Source: an uncultured Collinsella sp.
GTDB taxonomy: Bacteria; Actinomycetota; Coriobacteriia; Coriobacteriales; Coriobacteriaceae
Length of the DNA: 47,066 nt
Assembly (NCBI GenBank): GCA_934675795.1
Contig: CAKURW010000009.1
Span: 1 to 47,066 of the forward strand
Direction: 5' to 3'
Made by a program: the position numbers and the translations under genes. Below, in pieces: positions 15,621 through 23,863 of this stretch. Position 1 is the first letter of the stretch; each line of letters starts with the position of its first letter. The notes below the pieces were generated by a model that ran no database searches, had not been told where the DNA came from, and saw only the letters and a program-made list of their open reading frames with translations.

Positions 15621-15721
15621 GGCGTGCTCGGGTGCGCCAGATTGGCGCGAACGAGGAGCGTAGCGTACTGACGCTACGTAAGCGACGAGTGAACGCCAAG
15701 GTGGCGTGCCTGAGTTACGCC
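15621..15721 (+). ncRNA. Nested hairpin element, family B copy 2
   Basis: Arms CTCGGGTGCGCCA (15,627-15,639) and TGGCGTGCCTGAG (15,702-15,714) pair fully if three G-U wobbles are allowed on the plus strand. The inner stem is TTGGCG/CGCCAA. Conserved words CGAACGAGGAGCG and AAGCGACGAGTGAA match copy 1, but the tip helix (CGTAGCGT/ACGCTACG) differs. The AGAT and AGGT boxes are swapped relative to copy 1. Its arm includes the stop codon of aguA copy 2. Confidence 0.55.
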
Positions 15722-16920
15722 GACGGCTCCTGCTGCGTAATGCAGTGGATGTTGCCGCCACCGAAGACGACCTGCTCGGACTGAACGCCAACGCACTTGT
15801 AGACGCCCTCGCCCCAGACCTCGTCATAGATCTTCTGGAGCGTGTCGACGGCCAGCTGGTCGTTCTCGTCGCCGTACTGCGGGACGATAACACCGTGGTT
15901 GGTGACCAGGTAGTTCATGTAGGAAGCGATCAGCGGCTCGTCGGGAACGCGCGGCTCGGCGTTCTCGTCGGCGTCAATGGTGTCGCAGGAAGCCTGGTCC
16001 ATGAACAGCGGGTTCACGGGCATGCAGAGCTTGTAGACCTTCAGCTTGCGGCCCTTGGCGTCAACGGCGTTGGAGAGGGTCTCGTAGGCGGCATGGCACT
16101 GCTCGTAGAACGGGTACTCGGGGTCGTCGGTCCAGATGCAGGCCATGACGCCCGGGGCGATGAACGTGGCGACGTCGTCGATGTGGCCGTTGGTCTCCTC
16201 GGGGTCGATGCCCTCCTTGACCCAGATGACCTTCTCGACGCCCAGGTAATCCTTGAGGCGCTCGTTCATGTACTCGCGAAGCTCCTCGCTCCAGGGCTCG
16301 AACTTCTTGTGGTACTTGGGCCAGATGGACTCGGGATCCTCTTCCTCCTCGAGCACCGCAGAGCAGGTGCGGCCGGGGGACAGGAGGCACTGGTCGGTCA
16401 CGACAAGGGTACCCTCGCCGTCGACGGTGATGGAGCCGCCCTCGAGGATCATGTCGTCGGGACGATAGCGGCGGCAGCCGGAGAGCTCAGCCATCTTGAG
16501 GGCGATCTGCTCGTCCTTGTCCCACGGGAAGTACAGGCCGTCGACGAGGCCGCCGTAGGCGTTGAAGTGCCAGTGGTTGGCGCGCTTCTCGCCCTTGCCG
16601 TTGATGACGTAGGTGGCGGCGGTGTCGCGGAACCAGGCGTCGTCGGTGGTCATCTCGATGACGGTGACGTTCTCGTCGTTCTCGAAGACGGCCTTGCAGT
16701 TGGCGTAGTCGACCTGGTTGGCGCACATATAGACCGGGGTGAACTCGGAGATGGCGCGGGCGATGGCGGCATACTGCTTCTGGGCAGGCTTGGCGCCGTG
16801 GGCCCAGGTGTCGGTGCGGTGGGGCCAGCCCATCCACACGCGATCCTGCGGGGCGAACTCGGCGGGCATGAAGAAGCCGTCGGCCCTAGGGGTGGACTCG
16901 GACTCGGTGATCGTACGCAT
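15715..16920 (-). CDS. aguA: Agmatine deiminase (copy 2)
   Basis: This 401-residue protein performs the same reaction as the copy at 5,074: agmatine to N-carbamoylputrescine. It keeps WPHRTDTW, DDAWFRDTAATY, HWHFNAYGG, EGGSITVDG, ETNGHIDDVATF and the nucleophile motif GGGNIHCITQQ. It is longer because of an acidic insertion after the 'VVTDQCLL' strand (SPGRTCSAVLEEEEDPESIW) that copy 1 lacks. The start at 16,920 follows GGAGG; the longer open frame has no such site. It follows the permease gene by 285 bases and is probably part of the aguB-aguD-aguA unit. Confidence 0.94.
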   Translation of the reverse strand: MRTITESESTPRADGFFMPAEFAPQDRVWMGWPHRTDTWAHGAKPAQKQYAAIARAISEFTPVYMCANQVDYANCKAVFENDENVTVIEMTTDDAWFRDTAATYVINGKGEKRANHWHFNAYGGLVDGLYFPWDKDEQIALKMAELSGCRRYRPDDMILEGGSITVDGEGTLVVTDQCLLSPGRTCSAVLEEEEDPESIWPKYHKKFEPWSEELREYMNERLKDYLGVEKVIWVKEGIDPEETNGHIDDVATFIAPGVMACIWTDDPEYPFYEQCHAAYETLSNAVDAKGRKLKVYKLCMPVNPLFMDQASCDTIDADENAEPRVPDEPLIASYMNYLVTNHGVIVPQYGDENDQLAVDTLQKIYDEVWGEGVYKCVGVQSEQVVFGGGNIHCITQQEPSA

Positions 16921-16949
16921 AAGATTTCCTCCAAATCGAACGATCGCTT

Positions 16950-17159
16950 GCCGCGGGCGGGTTGCCCGCGGCCTAAAACCAAGAGATGGCAGGCGCCCGT
17001 TCCCCGGCAAAGGTCGGGGCGCCCGGCGCCGGTTTTCACGGAGTCGCACCGGCGAGCGACGACGTAGCCAAGTGCGCGGAGACAAAACGCACGAAGGATA
17101 CGGGAGAGAGGTTGGGGCGGGCGGTGGTTACCGGAGCAATCGCTCGCACCCGCCCCAGG
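16950..17159. promoter_or_regulatory. Hairpin-rich spacer between aguD copy 1 and aguA copy 2
   Basis: This 285-base spacer contains three GC-rich inverted repeats: GCCGCGGGC/GCCCGCGGC (16,950-16,972), GGCGCCC-CCCCG/CGGGG-GCCC (about 16,991-17,025) and GGGGCGGG/CCCGCCCC (about 17,115-17,155). They may act as mRNA stabilisers, partial terminators or attenuators that set the ratio of permease to deiminase. No gene is present. Confidence 0.45.
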
Positions 17160-17205
17160 GAGTGGTTAGCAGATGATGAGGGTTGGAGCCCCGAATCCGG
17201 GTGCT

Positions 17206-18645
17206 CTAGTCCTCCTCGGCCTCGGCGGCCTCCTCAGCCAGGCGCTGGGCAGCCAGCTCGGGGGTGAGGCCCTTGTACTCGGTCTCGCGGCCCTTGGCGC
17301 TGACGACGCGGACGACCTCGCCGATGAGCACGAGCACGATGAAGATGACGATCATCGGGACCTTGTCGCCGATTTCGGCGGCGGAGAACGGCACCAGCGT
17401 CGCGACGATGGCCAGGATCAGCTCGATGCAGGGGATGGCCAGCATGACCTTCATCATCGCGCCCCTGAACGGGAACGTGAAGATGCGCTCGCGGTTCGGG
17501 TCGTTCTTGCGAAGGTTGAGGAACGCCGGGAACATCGGGATGTAGGTGAGCAGCAGGAAGACGACGGAGGTGCCGAAGAGCATCCAGAAGACGCCGTTGG
17601 AGATGGCGTCGATGGGGACGAGCTGCAGGCACAGCACCAGGGAGGCGACGACGGCGTTGACCAGGTTGGCGCCGTTGGGCATGTCGTCCTTGGAGATCAT
17701 CGAGGCGAAGACCTTGGGCATGTTGCCGTGCTCGGCGGCGTAGCGGGCGACGGAGTTGACGCCGAAGGACCAGGCGGCCATGTTGGCGAACAGGGTGATC
17801 AGGAAGGCGATGCAGATGACCTTGAAGATCATGGAGTCGCCCACCATGGTCTGGACCGCGACGACCATGCCGTAGTCGGGATCGATGGAGTCGGCCGGCA
17901 CAGCGGCGCCGATGCCGAAGCCAGCGAACAGGTAGATGACGGCAATAGCCACGCCACCGACAATGATAGCCTTGGGAATATCGCGAGCGGGATCGGCCAT
18001 GTCGTCGGTCATGGTGCAGATGACCTCGAAGCCCATGAAGTTGAAGATGATGATGGACAGGTAGCCGATAGCGTTGGTGTTGGTGAGCTCGGGCAGGAAG
18101 GTGGCGGCGGACATGTCGTTCGCAAAACCGTTCTCCATGGCAAACCAGATGCCCAGAGCGCCGACGATAACGGCAACGGCGACCTTGATCAGGGCGCCAC
18201 CGTTGAGGACCCACTCGGAGTCGGCAGCCTTGGAGCGGCCCATGAGATACACGATCCACACGAAGGCAAGTTCGATAACCATCTTGGCGATCAGGTTGAA
18301 CTCGACGCCGAAGACCATGCCCAGGATGTCGGGGAACATGGTTGCCAGCGAGGCGATCCACAGGGGGTAGTTGACCCAGTAGTAGTACGAAATGCGGGCG
18401 CCCCACTTGTCGCCCAGGCCATCGCGTACCCAGTCGTAAATGCCGCCCTCGCCGTCATAGGTGGTGCCGAGCTCGGCGACGACCATGCCGTAAGGGAGCA
18501 GGAAGGTCAGGATCAGGAAGATCCACCAGAAGAACTGCTGGTTGCCGATGGCGGCAGCAGGAGCGGCGGCCTCGCAAACGAAGACGACGCAGATGATGGT
18601 CGAAATGACCGTAAAGAAGGAAAGCTTTTTCTTTCCGTCGCTCAT
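17206..18645 (-). CDS. aguD: APC-family agmatine/putrescine antiporter (copy 1)
   Basis: A 479-residue membrane protein with about twelve helices. It opens FFTVISTIICVVFVCEAAAPAAAIG, contains GGIYDWVRDGLGDKWGAR and IIIFNFMGFEVICTM, and ends with an acidic cytoplasmic tail (AEEAAEAEED). Its place between putrescine carbamoyltransferase and agmatine deiminase matches the aguB-aguD-aguA order known in enterococci and streptococci, where AguD exchanges agmatine for putrescine. The start follows AAGGAG. The tail is longer than in copy 2. Confidence 0.9.
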   Translation of the reverse strand: MSDGKKKLSFFTVISTIICVVFVCEAAAPAAAIGNQQFFWWIFLILTFLLPYGMVVAELGTTYDGEGGIYDWVRDGLGDKWGARISYYYWVNYPLWIASLATMFPDILGMVFGVEFNLIAKMVIELAFVWIVYLMGRSKAADSEWVLNGGALIKVAVAVIVGALGIWFAMENGFANDMSAATFLPELTNTNAIGYLSIIIFNFMGFEVICTMTDDMADPARDIPKAIIVGGVAIAVIYLFAGFGIGAAVPADSIDPDYGMVVAVQTMVGDSMIFKVICIAFLITLFANMAAWSFGVNSVARYAAEHGNMPKVFASMISKDDMPNGANLVNAVVASLVLCLQLVPIDAISNGVFWMLFGTSVVFLLLTYIPMFPAFLNLRKNDPNRERIFTFPFRGAMMKVMLAIPCIELILAIVATLVPFSAAEIGDKVPMIVIFIVLVLIGEVVRVVSAKGRETEYKGLTPELAAQRLAEEAAEAEED

Positions 18646-18778
18646 GATGAGCTCCTTCGCTCAGTCTTGGACAGATCCGAGGCCCTAAGGTATTAAGGCA
18701 ATTGCCTGGGCCTCGGTGCGCGGGCGACAGGAGACGAGCATCCGCCGCCCGCAAACGTGCTTTTAGAAGCCTTGAGGC

Positions 18779-19852
18779 TTAGAGCTGCTCGAGAGCCTCG
18801 AGAGCGGCGTGGAGCTCGGCCTTGGCGGAGTACTCGACACCCTCGTCGTTGAGCGGAGTGCGCTTGCCCAGGGCGGCAAGGAGAGCACGGATGGAGTGCT
18901 TACGGTTCTCAGCCTCGACCCAGCACAGGGAGCGCTCGGGATCATCCATGACCTCGTCGACGACTTCCTCGTTGCGGGTGGCCGGCAGGCAGTGCATGAA
19001 CTTGGAGTTGGGGCCGGCGAAGTTCATCATGTCCATGGTGACCTGATACTTGGGATAGAACACGTCCATGTAGTTCTCGCCCGAGACCTCCTCGTCGTAC
19101 AGGCCATACCACACGTCGGTGTAGATGAAGTCGGCGCCCTTGATGCACTCGATGTCGTCGGAGATGACAACCGAGCCGCCGGAGACCTTGCAGTTCTCCT
19201 CGGCGATGGCCATCATCTGCTTGCCGAACTCGGCGCGCTCCTCGACGGTGCCAACGTGCAGGCCGCCGTCGGGGATCTGGTGGCCCTTAGGTCCAAACTG
19301 GACAAACTTCATGCCGACCTTGGAGGCGATGAACATGAGGGAGACGCAGACCTGGGTGGCGTCGCCGATGAAGGCCAGAGTGCAGTCCTCGATCTTCTTG
19401 CCCTCGGGGAGGTTCTCGAGCATGGTCATGAGGTCGCCCATCTCCTGCGTGGGATGGTTGAACTCGGACATGCCGTTGATGACGGGCACAGCGGAGCCCT
19501 CGGCGAGGCCGACGACGTCCTTGTGACGGTCAACGCGAGCCATCATGATGTCGAGCAGCGAGCCCATAACGCGAGCGGTGTCGCCCAGGGACTCGTGACC
19601 GCCGAGCTGGATGGTGCCAGGGCCATAGAACTGAGCATGGCCGCCGAGGTCGGTCATAGCGGTCTCGAAGGAAAGACGAGTGCGGGTGGAGACCTGCTGG
19701 AAGATCATGCCAAGGCTCTTGTTGCGGAGCAGGTGCGGATAATAACCGTCAACCTTGATGGCCTTCTTCATTGCCAGGCCAAGATCCTCGATAGCCAGGA
19801 TCTGCTCTTTGGTGAAGTCGTTGGTGTCGATGAAATCCTTAGGCAGTGCCAT
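18779..19852 (-). CDS. aguB: Putrescine carbamoyltransferase
   Basis: The enzyme phosphorolyses N-carbamoylputrescine to putrescine and carbamoyl phosphate in the cytoplasm. The 357-residue protein has the carbamoyl-phosphate motif STRTR in [19 protein letters not shown] (about 48-66), then the PTC-like [11 protein letters not shown] and [42 protein letters not shown], and the [10 protein letters not shown] block with the ornithine-carbamoyltransferase-like cysteine. The YTDVWYGLY and GGHES features favour putrescine over ornithine carbamoyltransferase. It begins the operon (start at 19,852 after AAAGGA) and diverges from the membrane LuxR gene at 20,183. Confidence 0.93.
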   Translation of the reverse strand: MALPKDFIDTNDFTKEQILAIEDLGLAMKKAIKVDGYYPHLLRNKSLGMIFQQVSTRTRLSFETAMTDLGGHAQFYGPGTIQLGGHESLGDTARVMGSLLDIMMARVDRHKDVVGLAEGSAVPVINGMSEFNHPTQEMGDLMTMLENLPEGKKIEDCTLAFIGDATQVCVSLMFIASKVGMKFVQFGPKGHQIPDGGLHVGTVEERAEFGKQMMAIAEENCKVSGGSVVISDDIECIKGADFIYTDVWYGLYDEEVSGENYMDVFYPKYQVTMDMMNFAGPNSKFMHCLPATRNEEVVDEVMDDPERSLCWVEAENRKHSIRALLAALGKRTPLNDEGVEYSAKAELHAALEALEQL

Positions 19853-19992
19853 GTCGATTTCCTTTCCGCCGGTCTTGCCGACTATTACTATGAGGCGCTC
19901 GAACATCACGCCTCGTGTTGACAAGACCATCATTCACCCGTATGCAATTTTTACCTAGTTTATTCGGGATTAAAGACCGTTCACGGAGTTAC

Positions 19993-20041
19993 ACCCCCTC
20001 TAAACCAATATAAACCCGCAGGTCAAGAGTTTACAGGGGGT
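19993..20041. promoter_or_regulatory. Inverted repeat in the aguB-luxR divergent promoter region
   Basis: ACCCCCTCTAAAC (19,993-20,005) is mirrored by GTTTACAGGGGGT (20,029-20,041) with one difference, in the 330-base space between the divergent starts of aguB and the membrane LuxR gene. It is a candidate operator. The word AACGGTATAC nearby (about 20,059) also occurs before the other luxR-aguA pair. Confidence 0.5.
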
Positions 20042-20182
20042 TTACCATCTAGAACCACGAACGGTATACGGCTATGCTGTATCTCGGCGCCTAATCCACA
20101 ATGAAACGAAGGGTTGAGACGTCTATATCCCACAAGGTATACAGAACTCGGCCATAGAATAAATGAGATGGGACGGTGACAG

Positions 20183-21148
20183 ATGAACACCCTGATGTTC
20201 TTCTATACCCTAGCGATACTCGTGATCTGTATTGTGACGGCGGTGCTCTCGCTTGCCGCCTATGCCTCGTCCCGTCGACGCTTCTTTATCTATGGCAGCG
20301 GCGTATTTATCTGCTATGCCATCGAGATGACCGAGATTTTCTTTTTTGAATACACGCTGCAAAACCAGAGTTTTCCAGCCAGCGACTATTACTCAATTAC
20401 CATGCCTGTGTTGCGGACCTTTGTGGCGACCGCTTCGCAGGCTTTTATTTGGCTCATTGCCATGGATTTGCTCGACAAGCATTCAAAAAAGCAGTTTGTC
20501 ATTCCCGTCGCAACGTTCTTGCTGAGCGAGCTGCTGATTATCGTCGCTGTCCCCTACGGCCCCATTCGTCAATGGCTCTACTACACGATGCGTCAGGTAT
20601 TCCTTGTTTTCGTGGGGCTATATATCTTTTGGACGGCACGCAAGAGCACACAAGTCGAGCTGAAGGCACGTGTCAACAACCAACAAAAGCACCTGATTAT
20701 CGGCGCTATTCTGGTCGGTTGCATCGTTGCCGAGGATTTCTACAACATTCTGGTGGTCCCCATGAGCTTGGCGCCCTCCTGGCTGCAGCTGTACCTATCC
20801 GAGCGCAACTTTAGCGAGAACATCTTTGCGTGTTACTTTGCGATCCTGCTCATTATCTACGCCTATCACGTGCTTTCGATTCGCATGCAGGAGGCGCCCG
20901 AGGAAAAGAACGTCAGCGATCTTGATCGACACATCGAAGAGCAGATGCCCTTCTATCGCAACGCCTACAAGCTCTCCAACCGTGAGACCGAAGTTATGCG
21001 TCTGGTCGTACTGGGCAAATCGAACCAAGAGATCGCTGACGAGCTCTTCCTTGCCGTGGGCACCGTCAAGACCCACATCCACAACATCCTGGTCAAAACC
21101 GAACAGCAAAACCGCACGACGCTCATCCTCCACTTTTGGAAGCGATAA
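20183..21148 (+). CDS. Membrane-anchored LuxR-type regulator (7-TM plus HTH), copy 2
   Basis: The 321-residue protein has about seven N-terminal membrane helices (LMFFYTLAILVICIVTAVLSL, FIYGSGVFICYAIEM, FVIPVATFLLSELLIIVAV, LIIGAILVGCIVAEDFY). A C-terminal LuxR helix-turn-helix follows (LSNRETEVMRLVVLGKSNQEIADELFLAVGTVKTHIHNILVK). The motif WLQLYLSERNFSENIF matches the paralogue at 12,347. It diverges from the aguB operon, so it is the most likely agmatine-pathway regulator. Its last codons and stop are duplicated at 25,703, on the far side of the cassette that follows. The ribosome site is weak (GGGACGGTGAC). Confidence 0.88.
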   Translation: MNTLMFFYTLAILVICIVTAVLSLAAYASSRRRFFIYGSGVFICYAIEMTEIFFFEYTLQNQSFPASDYYSITMPVLRTFVATASQAFIWLIAMDLLDKHSKKQFVIPVATFLLSELLIIVAVPYGPIRQWLYYTMRQVFLVFVGLYIFWTARKSTQVELKARVNNQQKHLIIGAILVGCIVAEDFYNILVVPMSLAPSWLQLYLSERNFSENIFACYFAILLIIYAYHVLSIRMQEAPEEKNVSDLDRHIEEQMPFYRNAYKLSNRETEVMRLVVLGKSNQEIADELFLAVGTVKTHIHNILVKTEQQNRTTLILHFWKR

Positions 21149-21246
21149 CCTGCCAAAAAGGGGCAGGTTTATTTTGGCAGGTTTTATCTGGGTAAACGCC
21201 AAAAACCGCCGCGAGGGAGCTACTTTCCCTCGCGGCGGTTTTCTAG
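21119..21246 (+). repeat. Left direct repeat of the 21-26 kb cassette (128 bp)
   Basis: This stretch comprises the last ~30 bases of the membrane luxR gene, CCTGCC repeat copy 4 (21,147-21,200) and the hairpin CCGCCGCGAGGGAGC / TTCCCTCGCGGCGG (21,206-21,238). The right copy at 25,703-25,827 differs by about eight substitutions and a 3-base gap. The two copies bracket three genes of different character. Confidence 0.85.
21206..21242 (+). terminator. Terminator hairpin after the membrane luxR gene
   Basis: CCGCCGCGAGGGA pairs with TCCCTCGCGGCGG and is followed by TTTTC. It belongs to the repeated unit. Confidence 0.75.
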
Positions 21247-21261
21247 CTCACGCTTTCTTTC

Positions 21262-21398
21262 GTCTCAATCTGTAACATATGGAGACCAAATCGCCGTCTT
21301 ACTGTTACAGATCGAGACGAGTTACAGAACGCGCGTCGAATAATCTCAATCTGTAACAGATAGAAGCGTTTTTGCCAGTCAGATGTTACAGATTGAGA
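21262..21398. repeat. Two tandem TCTCAATCTGTAACA inverted repeats (locus 1)
   Basis: Unit 1 (21,262-21,318) and unit 2 (21,344-21,398) each consist of TCTCAATCTGTAACA, about 25 variable bases, and the complement TGTTACAGAT(T/C)GAGA. The same two-unit arrangement occurs at 33,055-33,190. The central bases differ between units while the arms are conserved. Confidence 0.85.
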
Positions 21399-21469
21399 TA
21401 AACGAAGGAGCGGTAGCGTTAAACAAGTCCGCCACAAAGTTATTCGGAGAGATCCGATCCTAGAGTTGT

Positions 21470-21823
21470 CTACCAGGTACGATATGTGCACTGATATTTT
21501 GTCTCAAACCCGGGCATCCCGTTGCCGCGTGGGCTTAACGCGGCACCCGTATAGAGAATCGTTTGCCCCGTACGAGAATACGAAGTTTTGAAAGACAGCC
21601 TCTTGTATGTCTGGTCGAAACAATCAACATTCTCGCTCGGGTGGTTCGCAGTGGAGAACGACTTGTAAGTGTCCAAGACGTCCGCTGTCACAAGACGACA
21701 AGGCGCGACAGAACCTGCATCTGGTTTCGCCGTCGCACAAACGGGAATTGTGACCATCGACAGGGTAAGCATAAAACATGCGAACATTGCCTTCACAAAG
21801 TTCTTCGTTACATGGCGTTTCAT
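21470..21823 (-). CDS. Small secreted cysteine-containing protein of unknown function
   Basis: The 117-residue product has a signal peptide: positive start MKRHVTKNFVK, hydrophobic AMFACFMLTLSMVTIPV, and a probable cleavage after VCA at residue 30. The mature part of about 87 residues carries three cysteines (42, 68 and 112), several tyrosines and a terminal tryptophan. No family was recognised. It starts two bases after the stop of the ABC fusion gene, and its ribosome site (AGGAAAGGAAG) lies inside that gene, so the two are tightly coupled. Its location suggests that it is the exported or sensed partner of the transporter. Confidence 0.7.
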   Translation of the reverse strand: MKRHVTKNFVKAMFACFMLTLSMVTIPVCATAKPDAGSVAPCRLVTADVLDTYKSFSTANHPSENVDCFDQTYKRLSFKTSYSRTGQTILYTGAALSPRGNGMPGFETKYQCTYRTW

Positions 21824-21825
21824 GG

Positions 21826-23739
21826 TTATCTTCCTTTCCTAGTTTTACTGTCGTTCGTCTTGAAAAGCTGCGCGTATACATTACCGATCCACTTCGAATC
21901 ACCTCCCATTTCTCTGGTAACGACACGCGAGTCATCCCCTGTGAGCAATACGGAGGCATCGCAGAGCGATTCGAGGTTTCCGATAAGATGAGAAGAGATA
22001 ATGACATGTGCTCCTCTACCCGCTTCATCTCTAAGAGCATTCGAAACAATCGCAACGTGTCTCACATCAAGTGCATTCATGGGCTCATCCAAAAGGACGA
22101 CTTCGCAATAGGACATATACGCCATCGCGACATTAAGTAATTGTCTATTTCCATCAGACAGCCTAGATACGGGCGTATTCTTCAACCCAGTCAAGTCAAA
22201 GCGATCAAGCACTTGGTCCAAAGTGCGAGGTGAATGCCAAATTCTCCTGCATCGGTCGAGATGAAAAGCGACGGTCATGTATGGAATCAATAGCGACGGC
22301 CTATTCGGAACCAAAAAGAATACCTTTCTCATTTCCTCACGGTCGACGCATACTTTTGCATGAAAACAGAGAGAACCTGACACGCGCACTGATGGCCCAG
22401 CATCTCCCCAAAGAGTATTCAGTAGCGTAGTCTTGCCATGTCCATTTGGCGCGACAAGACCCCATATCTGGCCAGCGGGCATATCAAACTGCAATCCCTT
22501 TACCAGCTGGTTTTTTCCAACCGTCAACGCATCGAGCGACAGAGAGAGCAAGCTTTTCTCGCCCAAACTATCCGGGCGAATATGGTTCCAGGCCCAGCGA
22601 TTCTTGCTTTTTAGACGCGAAAACGAAATGACCCCCAACGCGCAAACAGCAAACGCGCCCATCACGGCAAAGAGGCAGTGCGATGCACTGGCTTCAGGAA
22701 CGAGAGATACCTCCGCTCCATTGGCGTAAGATGCGCCGCCGAGCGCAAACGAAGAGGCAGAATAGCTCGACACCATATACGGCAGCAACGCATGCCATGG
22801 AGCATCTTTGCTCGCATAAAACGGAAGCTGGCTTATGCCCCCCACAAGAGCGATCACCATGGACGAAATGGCCCTGTTTCTGCTTCCGGCGTACACGCAC
22901 ACGCCCAAGCAAGCAAACATCATCGACAGCACAGCTTCAAAGACGGCAAATAGCCCTAGCTGAACTAACACAGTTCTTTCGACTACGTCACCATACTGAA
23001 TGAATACGACTGGGTACTCTGTCTGACCTACACCGTTAAACACCGTTGCCAATACAAAACAGGGAGCCAACGCCAGAACCAAAACCAGCATCGATGCAAT
23101 ACCAGAGACGAGAACGCGGCATGCATTCATCTCTAACTTTGACAACAACGCTCGATCGTAGAACCGCTTTCCATCCCCCTCAAGCGACATATAGAGGACG
23201 AGGACCGGGACCAAAAGCCACGCTATTGCAGGAACAGCGCCGCAATAATATGCGAGAAGGATCATCCCGGGCATTTTTGTTGTTGAGTCGTACGATTCCG
23301 GATGGGCCAGCATCGATATGGCTCGGGGAAGACGTTCTTGGGCTTCAAGCGATAACTCCGAATCAACACCATTCAAATAACCGAGTCGGTATTCCTTGAG
23401 CAATAGATTGTCGTAATCGGCAATCGCATCGTAATACTCTCTGGAGTCCGCCTTGCTTTCAAGCGCCCGATCAAGGCACGCCCTTTCGTCGGCAATGATG
23501 CTGTTGAGCTCCTGTGGGGCAGTGTCATAAACGCCGTCAGAGACTTGAGAGACCAAAAGGGCTCTCTGGTCTTCGATGGAAGCTCTACCATATAGATAAT
23601 CTGCTCCCGTTGGAACGGATAGAAATACCGGGATGCAGAATACGAGCGCGAGCAGCGCCGTCAGCAACATAATTCCCCGGTTGCGCGCAAGAACTTCTAA
23701 ATTAAGCCGTACATATGTGAGGCAATCACAGGTCTTCAC
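21826..23739 (-). CDS. ABC transporter with membrane domain fused to ATPase domain
   Basis: A 637-residue protein. The first ~380 residues form an ABC-2-like permease: one helix near 20-42, a large outer loop of about 110 residues, then five or so helices. The rest is an ATPase with Walker A VAPNGHGKTTLL (about 430), signature LSDGNRQLL (about 526), Walker B CEVVLLDEPMNALD (about 545) and H-loop IISSH (about 583). The LSDGN signature departs from LSGGQ. GTG at 23,739 is taken as the start because GGAGG precedes it by eight bases. Permease-first fusion is uncommon for ABC-2 exporters. It lies between the double-HTH regulator and the secreted protein. Confidence 0.82.
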   Translation of the reverse strand: MKTCDCLTYVRLNLEVLARNRGIMLLTALLALVFCIPVFLSVPTGADYLYGRASIEDQRALLVSQVSDGVYDTAPQELNSIIADERACLDRALESKADSREYYDAIADYDNLLLKEYRLGYLNGVDSELSLEAQERLPRAISMLAHPESYDSTTKMPGMILLAYYCGAVPAIAWLLVPVLVLYMSLEGDGKRFYDRALLSKLEMNACRVLVSGIASMLVLVLALAPCFVLATVFNGVGQTEYPVVFIQYGDVVERTVLVQLGLFAVFEAVLSMMFACLGVCVYAGSRNRAISSMVIALVGGISQLPFYASKDAPWHALLPYMVSSYSASSFALGGASYANGAEVSLVPEASASHCLFAVMGAFAVCALGVISFSRLKSKNRWAWNHIRPDSLGEKSLLSLSLDALTVGKNQLVKGLQFDMPAGQIWGLVAPNGHGKTTLLNTLWGDAGPSVRVSGSLCFHAKVCVDREEMRKVFFLVPNRPSLLIPYMTVAFHLDRCRRIWHSPRTLDQVLDRFDLTGLKNTPVSRLSDGNRQLLNVAMAYMSYCEVVLLDEPMNALDVRHVAIVSNALRDEAGRGAHVIISSHLIGNLESLCDASVLLTGDDSRVVTREMGGDSKWIGNVYAQLFKTNDSKTRKGR

Positions 23740-23863
23740 AGCAAGCACCTCCGGTTCGCAACACACGAGTCGTCGGACCCGTTGTCCGGAAGTATCGCCT
23801 TCATCGTCAGAACTGTCTGTAGACGTGTAGGATGGATTTACAATCTTATTTGTCTACAGGCTT

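Noticed and set aside
17173..18696. 507-codon open frame antisense to the agmatine/putrescine antiporter
   Set aside because: Composition (Asp/Gly/His-rich) is what the complement of a membrane protein gene gives. The opposite strand encodes a clear twelve-helix permease.
19976..19983. ACCGTTCA before aguB as a site of the LacI protein at 45,929
   Set aside because: The eight-base word also occurs near the LacI gene, but it is too short to claim and the two regions have unrelated functions.
21470..21823. Lactococcin 972-type bacteriocin
   Set aside because: Signal peptide, size and neighbouring ABC gene are suggestive, but the family's typical mature motifs could not be recognised and three cysteines are not expected.
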